This document shows, in pieces, positions 1-5,819 of a stretch of DNA of 18,266 bases (the stretch's first letter is position 1; the number at the start of each line of letters is the position of its first letter). Below the pieces are notes generated by a model, which did no database searches, was not told the DNA's origin, and saw only the letters and a program-made list of their open reading frames with translations. A program made the position numbers and the translations under genes. This DNA is from Thermoplasmata archaeon (GTDB taxonomy: Archaea > Thermoplasmatota > Thermoplasmata > Halarchaeoplasmatales > Halarchaeoplasmataceae): contig JAFDTZ010000039.1 of NCBI GenBank assembly GCA_019594305.1, positions 1-18,266 of the forward strand. The letters run 5' to 3'.

Positions 1-63
1 GAGAGGGCCCGAAACCTCAGTCACATTCCTGTACTCCATCTGTTTCTTCACTTCTTCAGCCAT
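1..63 (-). CDS. atpB: A-type ATP synthase subunit B, N-terminal fragment
   Basis: This is the non-catalytic nucleotide-binding subunit that alternates with subunit A in the A3B3 head of the A1AO ATP synthase. Only about 21 codons are in the window; the gene continues past the left edge. The visible residues include YRNVTEVSGPL, the standard start of the N-terminal beta-barrel of archaeal B subunits. The start is the ATG at 61-63, two bases after the atpA stop, with a GGAGG Shine-Dalgarno at 71-75 that lies inside the last atpA codons. The A-B order matches known archaeal operons, where atpD usually follows. Identity rests on the short N-terminal match plus position, which together are convincing. 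Confidence 0.9.
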   Translation of the reverse strand, partial: MAEEVKKQMEYRNVTEVSGPL

Positions 64-65
64 CT

Positions 66-2441
66 TCAGTCCTCCTCAAAAGACGTGAATTCCTTGTTCA
101 TGTTCATCTCGATATCCGCAAATCTCTCTTCCCATTGTTCCGAAGGTACCTTGGACATCCTGCTGAGTTTTTCCACCACTTCCATCTGCTCCAGCTCTTC
201 CACCGTACATGATTTTCTATCCAGCATTTCCATGCCCTTATCGTGGTATGACATCATCACTTCCAGCATTCGGAATTGTTTCTTTGGGTCGCAGTATGTA
301 TCGATATCGTGGAAGGCGTTCTGCTGCAAAAAATCCTCTCGTATTATACGGGCGGCCTGGAGGGCGAACCTGTCCGAAGGCGGCAGTGCATCGGGACCCA
401 CCAGTTGAACTATCTCCTGAAGCCCGCTCTCCTTCTCAAGAAGCCGCATCGTCTTACGCCTCAATTCGTGCCATTTTTCGTTTACGTTATCAGCCCACCA
501 GGGTGCAACATCGTCAAGGTACAAAGAGTAAGAGCGCAGCCAGTTAACCGAGGGAAAATGCCTCTTGTTCTTCAACTCGGTATCCAGTGCCCAGAAGACA
601 CGTACTATGCGCAGTGTGTTTTGGGTTACGGGTTCCGAGAAGTCACCACCCGACGGGCTGACGGCGCCGATAACGGATATGGAACCTTCCCGTTCACCCA
701 TGAGCTTGCATATACCCGCACGCTCGTAGAAGGCAGCTAGTGACGAGGCCAGGTACGCCGGATAGCCCTCTTCACCCGGCATCTCCTCCAGCCTGCCCGA
801 TATCTCACGCAGGGCCTCCGCCCATCGCGAGGTGGAGTCCGCCATGAGAGCTACGTTGTAGCCCATATCACGATAGTACTCCGCGATGGTAATACCCGAA
901 TATACGGACGCCTCCCTTGCGGCCACGGGCATGTTACTTGTATTGGCGATCAAAACCGTACGGCGCATGAGAGGTTCTCCCGTCCGGGGGTCCTCCAGCT
1001 TGGGAAAGGCCGTCAGAACGTCTGTCATCTCGTTGCCACGCTCTCCACAGCCCACATATACGACAATATCTGCATCGCTCCACTTGGCCAGTTGGTGCTG
1101 AATCACGGTATTGTGTAGTATCATCGGCGCGTTTCCTCCGACGAAGTTATGTGTCTCCGGCACCGTCAGGTCATATACCGTTTTTACTTCCCTGTTTACC
1201 TCGATAGAATCCACAGGATCAGGCATGAAATGGCCTAAGTGGTTCTCAGGGTCATTCTTTTGAAGTTGTAACTCTCCAATATACATGTTATCCTTATTTA
1301 TAACATCCTGTAAGCGGTCATTTTTAGGCACCAGAAGGGTATCACCTTCCCGTATCTCCCCTGCAGGCTTCTCTATAATTACCATCTCAGGAGTTAAGAC
1401 GAAGAGTTTGTGGATGGGAGTTAACTCCACTTCACGACCAGATTTGGTGTGTATCACAACCGTGCTGTCCGTTTTACCCTTGTAGATACAGGTAGCTTTC
1501 TTCTTTACTATATCTCCATCGCTCATGGACAATATATCAATGGGGTCATCAAGTTCTATCAGATCTTCGTGTTCATCAAGGCATACCTTTCCGTCATCTT
1601 TGTACTTGCCGTATATTTCCTTTATCTGCATCTTTGTACCGTCTGCAAGGAGAACAGATGTTTCACCTACAACACATTTACCAGTCCCGAACCCCCCTGG
1701 AATCGCTGCGGTTCCCCCTTTGGTGAGGGGGAAGAAGGTATCCAGAACCCTCTGACCGGTCATCAAAAGGTCCCTGGGGGCCTGCTTTTTGACTATGGGA
1801 CGCATGATACGTACAGGCCAGTACTGCCTCATGGTCAGTTCCCTTTCTCCCTTTTCCGTCGAGATAACAGCTATCTTATCCTTGATGGTGTACTCGCCCT
1901 GTGATACTATCTCCTTCACGGTTCCCTTTACCCCGGGGGGCACCATTATACGATGCTCCACCACGGTACTCTCCTGAACCTTTCCGATAAAATCCCCCGT
2001 ATCTACCTCTGCACCCTCTTGGATCAGTGGTTCGAAATCCCATTTTTTATCCTCCGAGAGAGGAGGTACATCGACTCCTCGCTTGATGAAGTCGCCTGTT
2101 TCCTCCTTGATCAACTCCAGGGGTCGCTGGATACCGTCGTAGATATTCTGTATCAACCCGGGGCCCAGCTCCACTGATAGCGGTTTACCAGTTCTCCACA
2201 CGGGCTCACCGGGGGACATACCCCCTGTTTCCTCGTATACCTGTATTGTGGCTATGTCCTCGTGGAGCTCGATTATCTCACCTATGAGTTTTTCATCCCC
2301 CACCTCGACAACTTCGTACATCTCGGCGCCCCTGAGATTATCCGCCTGTACCACGGGTCCGGTTATCTTTATGATCCTGCCTTTTTCTTCGCTACCAGCG
2401 GGTTTTATCTGTTTTATCTGCTCTTCCACTTCTCCGACCAT
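66..2441 (-). CDS. atpA: A-type ATP synthase catalytic subunit A, intein-containing precursor
   Basis: Catalytic subunit of the A1 head; it couples ATP synthesis or hydrolysis to rotor rotation. The 791-residue precursor is a host protein of about 602 residues interrupted by a 189-residue intein (residues 256-444). Host features are the N-terminal beta-barrel (about 20-90), the non-homologous region typical of A/V-type catalytic subunits (about 115-200), Walker A GGFGTGK ending at residue 255 and completed by T445 after splicing, the catalytic-glutamate motif GERGNE (466-471), and SSRWAEALREISGR. The common archaeal Walker A is GPFGSGKT, so Pro and Ser are replaced by Gly and Thr. The ATG start at 2439-2441 is one base after the atpF stop, with AGGAGA at 2451-2456. 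Without splicing the P-loop is broken, so activity depends on splicing. Confidence 0.97.
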   Translation of the reverse strand: MVGEVEEQIKQIKPAGSEEKGRIIKITGPVVQADNLRGAEMYEVVEVGDEKLIGEIIELHEDIATIQVYEETGGMSPGEPVWRTGKPLSVELGPGLIQNIYDGIQRPLELIKEETGDFIKRGVDVPPLSEDKKWDFEPLIQEGAEVDTGDFIGKVQESTVVEHRIMVPPGVKGTVKEIVSQGEYTIKDKIAVISTEKGERELTMRQYWPVRIMRPIVKKQAPRDLLMTGQRVLDTFFPLTKGGTAAIPGGFGTGKCVVGETSVLLADGTKMQIKEIYGKYKDDGKVCLDEHEDLIELDDPIDILSMSDGDIVKKKATCIYKGKTDSTVVIHTKSGREVELTPIHKLFVLTPEMVIIEKPAGEIREGDTLLVPKNDRLQDVINKDNMYIGELQLQKNDPENHLGHFMPDPVDSIEVNREVKTVYDLTVPETHNFVGGNAPMILHNTVIQHQLAKWSDADIVVYVGCGERGNEMTDVLTAFPKLEDPRTGEPLMRRTVLIANTSNMPVAAREASVYSGITIAEYYRDMGYNVALMADSTSRWAEALREISGRLEEMPGEEGYPAYLASSLAAFYERAGICKLMGEREGSISVIGAVSPSGGDFSEPVTQNTLRIVRVFWALDTELKNKRHFPSVNWLRSYSLYLDDVAPWWADNVNEKWHELRRKTMRLLEKESGLQEIVQLVGPDALPPSDRFALQAARIIREDFLQQNAFHDIDTYCDPKKQFRMLEVMMSYHDKGMEMLDRKSCTVEELEQMEVVEKLSRMSKVPSEQWEERFADIEMNMNKEFTSFEED
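1110..1676 (-). other. Mini-intein in the atpA P-loop (VMA-b type site)
   Basis: In-frame self-splicing protein insert of 189 residues between K255 and T445 of AtpA. Block A starts with the nucleophile Cys256 (CVVGETSVLLADG). Block B holds T341 and H344 in TPIH, followed by KLFVL. Block F is TVYDLTVPETHNF (421-433). Block G ends LHN, giving penultimate His443 and terminal Asn444, with Thr445 as the +1 residue. All residues for class 1 protein splicing are present. There is no LAGLIDADG endonuclease domain; only about 65 residues separate blocks B and F. From memory the insert resembles the Thermoplasma VMA mini-intein in site and layout. The other well-known VMA site, in YVGC/GERGNE, is empty here. 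Confidence 0.95.
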
Positions 2442-2442
2442 G

Positions 2443-2775
2443 TTAACTCTTCTCCTGTAATGTAATATCTATTCCGACAGCCCTACGGATCTTTTCCTTT
2501 AATATGTCCTTCTTATCCTTTACAGGGCCGTCCTTACCGGGCATCTCCACGATAACGGGATAAAGCCCCTTGTTCTGTGTGATCCTCTCCAATTCGCCCC
2601 TAACGTTCTGGGCTATCCTTTCGGAGAGTAAGATCACTGCTATATCGGACGATTCGATTAGTCTGTCGAGTATCTTGACGGCCTCCATGTCCGTTTCGGG
2701 CGTATAACTTTCGTCCACACCTGCAAGTTCGAAACCTAGGGCCATGTGTTCATCACCCACGACGGCTACCTTCAT
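2443..2775 (-). CDS. atpF: A-type ATP synthase subunit F
   Basis: Small central-stalk rotor subunit (110 residues, the usual size), equivalent to V-ATPase subunit F. It binds subunit D and modulates ATP hydrolysis. It starts MKVAVVGDEHMALGFELAGV, the typical Rossmann-like first strand and loop of this family, and has a strand AVILLSERIAQ near residues 46-56. The C-terminal third is charged and probably helical, matching the regulatory C-terminal helix of known F subunits. The ATG start overlaps the atpC stop by four bases (ATGA, 2772-2775), so it is probably translationally coupled. It lies in the expected C-F-A order. Confidence 0.95.
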   Translation of the reverse strand: MKVAVVGDEHMALGFELAGVDESYTPETDMEAVKILDRLIESSDIAVILLSERIAQNVRGELERITQNKGLYPVIVEMPGKDGPVKDKKDILKEKIRRAVGIDITLQEKS

Positions 2776-3911
2776 TCTACCCCCTTGACTATCATCATCT
2801 CTTTTATATCCACGGATTTCAACCCTTCGGCGATACCCCTGGCAACCGCCTTTAGGTTCCGCACCTCGAACTCCTTACCCATAAGGAACCTGATTATGGG
2901 ACCGACGCTCAACACGTACTGTGTCATCATATTGGATGTTATATCGAGAAGCATTGTATCGAGGTACCTCTCCTTTGCATACAGATCGTTCTTCTCCGCA
3001 CCCGTCTTCCTCAACCCCGAATAGGAGGTACCTTCCAGTTCCACCAGTGCCTCATCGATATCACGGGCCTCCCTCATCTTCTCGAGCTTCCATTCCGGCA
3101 GCTCCCGACCGGCAGGTAGCATCGCCTCCCCCAGCTCATCACTGTCCACACCCTCGTGGATACCCCGTATCAACATCTTCAGGTTCATTATATCGGTGTA
3201 CTTACCCACGAACAATTTGATGGCGGACTGGTCCTCGGTCTCCGCACGTAGCATGGTGGACCTCATCTTCCTGAATGCGTACCTGTCCAGCTTCATGTCT
3301 ATTATGAAGAAATCCTCCTCGGTCTCCCTTCCGATGAACACCTCGGCGAAGGGAGTGCCCTTTATAACATTTAATATTTCCTGAAAATCCCTGGAATTAA
3401 TTATCTCCTCTATGAGGTCATCGTCGACCACCCTCACCGGAAAGACGGTACCGTTCATCTGCTCCCTGGTGAGACCTCTGATAGACCCTTTTATAGCCCT
3501 TTTCAGCATCCTCACGTCATATCGAAGTAACCATGCATCTACAAAGGGTTTTATCTCTTCCGGGGCGGAATGTCTCGCATCCGTGATGTCGTCCACCATG
3601 GCCTTCTCGATGACCACTTCGAACTGGTCCACATCGTCCTTGAGTCCCTTGGGAATTTCGGTTCCCGCCTTATCGACCTTTGAAAATAACTCGTTGACGC
3701 TGCCGCACTCGATCAGGCCTTCTATATCCCTTTCATGTATGAAGCGAACTCCCCTGGCACGGAGCTTAGCGTTGGGGTAGGCAAAGTGGGTGATGGATAG
3801 GATGGTTCTGAAATAACTCATGAACAGTACTACTACAACGAGTAGAGCTACTGCCACTATCAAAAGAACAAGGTTGATCATTCCCAACTGCTCTATCATC
3901 TCAACCAGCAA
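2772..3911 (-). CDS. atpC: A-type ATP synthase subunit C with N-terminal TM helix
   Basis: Subunit C (V-ATPase d homologue) is the funnel-shaped connector joining the central stalk to the top of the c-ring. The protein has 379 residues. The familiar family start, here FAYPNAKLRARG, is only reached at about residue 43. Before it is an extension with a strong hydrophobic segment at about residues 11-32 (Leu/Val/Ile/Ala rich), acidic on the outer side (E4, E7) and basic after it (R35, K49, R51), predicting N-out topology with the body in the cytoplasm. The TTG start at 3909-3911 touches the atpE stop, with GGAGG at 3920-3924 eight bases upstream. The first Met after the TM segment core (M31) has no Shine-Dalgarno, so the TM segment appears to be translated. 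Subunit identity is secure; the role of the helix is unknown. Confidence 0.93.
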   Translation of the reverse strand: MLVEMIEQLGMINLVLLIVAVALLVVVVLFMSYFRTILSITHFAYPNAKLRARGVRFIHERDIEGLIECGSVNELFSKVDKAGTEIPKGLKDDVDQFEVVIEKAMVDDITDARHSAPEEIKPFVDAWLLRYDVRMLKRAIKGSIRGLTREQMNGTVFPVRVVDDDLIEEIINSRDFQEILNVIKGTPFAEVFIGRETEEDFFIIDMKLDRYAFRKMRSTMLRAETEDQSAIKLFVGKYTDIMNLKMLIRGIHEGVDSDELGEAMLPAGRELPEWKLEKMREARDIDEALVELEGTSYSGLRKTGAEKNDLYAKERYLDTMLLDITSNMMTQYVLSVGPIIRFLMGKEFEVRNLKAVARGIAEGLKSVDIKEMMIVKGVE

Positions 3912-4493
3912 TTAGCCTTCCTCCGTGAACAGAATATCGCATATCTCTTTCCTCAATCTCTTCCTGTTACGTTCAAGATTGGCCTCAAGGGTCAGATCGA
4001 TGGAGGTACCGTCCCGGGAGACACCGAGGATACCACCGATACTTTCGAGGTCCGCCTTTACCTTCAAGCTGGGATCTATTTTTCTCGCAAGCTCCCGTAC
4101 AATACTTTCACTCTCCCGGTTGCAGCGAATGGTTACCTCTCCGTCAAGTACGGAAGATATATTACCTACGGCATGCCGCAGGTACGATCCATGTTCTTCG
4201 GTATCCATGGTCTTCATCTTCTCCGCCGCTTTCTGGAATACATCTTCCATTATACCTTCCCTTACCGCCAGCACTTCCTTTCTCTTCTTCAACCTCGCCT
4301 GGGAAATGATACGGTTGGTCATCACCTTGATCTCCCGTTCCTCCCGCCTTCTCATCTCTTCGATACGCCGTTCCTTTTCCGTCCGGATATTATCGATCTC
4401 TTTTTTCGCGATCTCCCTCTTGCGGCGGCCGATTTCCCTTATCTTTACTTCCACATCGGCATTGATCGTCCTGATTATATTTTCAACCGACAT
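3912..4493 (-). CDS. atpE: A-type ATP synthase peripheral stalk subunit E
   Basis: Peripheral-stalk (stator) subunit that pairs with subunit H to hold the A3B3 head against rotation. It has 193 residues, the normal length. Residues 1 to about 85 form a long charged helix rich in Lys, Arg and Glu, expected to make the right-handed coiled coil with H. The C-terminal half (about 100-190) is the alpha/beta globular head containing GGILGVSRDGTSIDLT, a typical E-subunit signature that binds the top of subunit B. The ATG start at 4491-4493 has a GAGGT Shine-Dalgarno at 4500-4504 overlapping the end of atpK, leaving nine bases between the genes. Its stop abuts the TTG start of atpC. Confidence 0.95.
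   Translation of the reverse strand: MSVENIIRTINADVEVKIREIGRRKREIAKKEIDNIRTEKERRIEEMRRREEREIKVMTNRIISQARLKKRKEVLAVREGIMEDVFQKAAEKMKTMDTEEHGSYLRHAVGNISSVLDGEVTIRCNRESESIVRELARKIDPSLKVKADLESIGGILGVSRDGTSIDLTLEANLERNRKRLRKEICDILFTEEG
3920..3924 (-). promoter_or_regulatory. Shine-Dalgarno that fixes the atpC TTG start
   Basis: GGAGG on the minus strand eight bases before TTG at 3909-3911, lying within the last codons of atpE. It supports translation of the N-terminal transmembrane segment of AtpC. Confidence 0.75.
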
Positions 4494-4502
4494 AGCTAGA
4501 CC

Positions 4503-5819
4503 TCACATGAATCCCAGGAACAGAATTATGAATATGGCTATCAGTAGACCGAAGATGGCTGATATCTCCGACATCACGCTGAATACCATACCTTTACCGA
4601 AGGTCTCCTCACGCCGCGATACCGCTGCGATGGCGGAACCTGCGGTTATCCCCTGGCCGATACCTGAAACACCGGCTATACCTATGGCAAGTCCGGCACC
4701 GATGGCCGCTACACCCATGCCGAGGGTAACGGTGGTTGTATCCCCGAGCATGTTGCTGAAAACTATAAGCAGAATGGCTACCAGTAGCCCGTAGATCGCC
4801 TGGGTCTCCGGTAGTACTGAAAAAACCATTGCACGGCCGAATATCTTTTCGTCCTCCGCCACGGTGGCGATCCCGCTGCCTGCGGCTATCCCCTGGCCGA
4901 TGGCGGACAGGCCGGCTATACCGACAGACAGGCCGGCGCCGATGGCTACCAGGCCGATGGCATAGCCCGTCGTACCAGCAAGCATGTCCTTCGGTGCACC
5001 GGCGAGCATGCCGGTGAACAGGAGCAGTAATATACCGATCAAAAGCCCGTAGATCGCCTGGGTCTCCGGCAGTACAGAGAACACGACACCCTTACCAAAG
5101 AGGTCTTCCCTTTCACTGTAGGTGGCGATACCTCCGGCCGCCGCTATCCCCTGGCCCACTGCAGACAGACCGGCTATGCCGACCGACAGGCCGATACCCA
5201 CGGCGACCAGACCCACTGAAAGTGAGACCGGCTCTCCGCCGATTATACCCGTGAATAGGAACAGTAGAATGGCTATCAGCAATCCGTAGATCGCCTGGGT
5301 TTGAGGCAGTGCGGTAAAAACGAGTGACTTACCGAACTTTTCGGGTTTTTCCGCTATGGCTCCGGCACCCGCCGCACCTGCGATGCCTATACCTATACCG
5401 GCGCCCATGCCGGCTATACCAACCGCCAGGCCGGCCCCGAGTGTAGCCAGGAACATACCTCGGTTATCATTCTCAACTATCAGTGTAACGGTATCCACTT
5501 CGTCACCATCTATGTTCACGGATACGATGTACTCACCCGGCTCGCTGAACGTATGGTAGAATCGCGATGCATCGGATACATTACTACCGTCTATGTACCA
5601 TACCACATCCGCTTCCCCTATATCTTCGGTCCATATCTCGAATTGCAGTACAACGCCTTCCTCCTTAAACTCTATATATTCCGTAAATTCTTCTCCCGGG
5701 TCACGCCCGTTAACTAGTATCTGCGGTTGAACGTTCTGTGCCTCCGCCAGGGATAATGTCAAAAAGCCGACCGTCATCACCAAGGCAATCAGGAGCAGGG
5801 TTACGTTTTTTCTTTTCAT
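4503..5819 (-). CDS. atpK: A-type ATP synthase proteolipid K: PKD-like domain plus four c-hairpins
   Basis: Rotor-ring proteolipid of the AO motor, 438 residues, far longer than the usual 80-160 (one or two hairpins). In order: signal peptide 1-28 (basic MKRKN, hydrophobic core, AEA cleavage site); PKD/Ig-like extracytoplasmic domain about 30-116 with VVWYIDG and FYHTFSEPGEYIVSV; then four repeated c-type hairpins (about 121-197, 198-276, 277-361, 362-438). The carboxylate position is Gln173 in hairpin 1 and Glu252, Glu338 and Glu418 in hairpins 2-4. The helix-1 glutamine is present in hairpins 2-4 (Q223, Q309, Q389) and Gly143 in hairpin 1. The PETQAIYG repeat matches Na+-type rotors such as Enterococcus hirae NtpK. 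An outside N-terminus agrees with known c-subunit topology. It overlaps atpI by four bases. Confidence 0.95.
   Translation of the reverse strand: MKRKNVTLLLIALVMTVGFLTLSLAEAQNVQPQILVNGRDPGEEFTEYIEFKEEGVVLQFEIWTEDIGEADVVWYIDGSNVSDASRFYHTFSEPGEYIVSVNIDGDEVDTVTLIVENDNRGMFLATLGAGLAVGIAGMGAGIGIGIAGAAGAGAIAEKPEKFGKSLVFTALPQTQAIYGLLIAILLFLFTGIIGGEPVSLSVGLVAVGIGLSVGIAGLSAVGQGIAAAGGIATYSEREDLFGKGVVFSVLPETQAIYGLLIGILLLLFTGMLAGAPKDMLAGTTGYAIGLVAIGAGLSVGIAGLSAIGQGIAAGSGIATVAEDEKIFGRAMVFSVLPETQAIYGLLVAILLIVFSNMLGDTTTVTLGMGVAAIGAGLAIGIAGVSGIGQGITAGSAIAAVSRREETFGKGMVFSVMSEISAIFGLLIAIFIILFLGFM
4506..5459 (-). repeat. Four tandem c-subunit hairpin units in atpK
   Basis: In-frame repeats of about 77-85 codons each. 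The conserved core (P/E)TQAIYGLL recurs with carboxylate positions 79, 86 and 80 residues apart. The DNA is also repetitive: gatcgcctgggt followed by tccgg or a variant recurs near 4795, 5050 and 5291. Units 2 and 3 are closest to each other in protein sequence, which suggests a recent internal duplication. Unit 1 lacks both the ring carboxylate and the helix-1 Gln. Unit 4 has SEISAIFG in place of PETQAIYG. Confidence 0.9.
5472..5732 (-). other. PKD/Ig-like extracytoplasmic domain of AtpK
   Basis: Residues about 30-116 of AtpK lie between the signal peptide and the first c-ring helix. The stretch WYIDG, then HTFSEPGEYIVSV, then DTVTLIVEN has the strand pattern and the turn-plus-Gly-Glu-Tyr signature of PKD/Ig-like beta-sandwich domains, with a preceding VVLQFEIW strand. 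It is acidic and has no hydrophobic helix, so it should fold outside the membrane on the outer face of the c-ring. The domain assignment is by eye; another small beta-sandwich is possible. Confidence 0.7.

Noticed and set aside
85..740. Plus-strand open frames opposite atpA
   Set aside because: They are antisense to strongly conserved atpA codons, have no promoter or ribosome binding site, and encode no recognisable family.
1110..1676. Interruption in atpA considered as an assembly insert or pseudogene
   Set aside because: The insert is in frame, has all splicing motifs with Cys1, the block B Thr/His, terminal His-Asn and +1 Thr, and sits exactly at a known intein site.
3925..4794. Long plus-strand open frame (289 codons) opposite atpE and atpK
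   Set aside because: It runs across two real genes and reflects the codon bias of the charged AtpE helix and Gly/Ala-rich AtpK on the other strand; its Ser/Ile/Met-rich product looks like a reverse translation.
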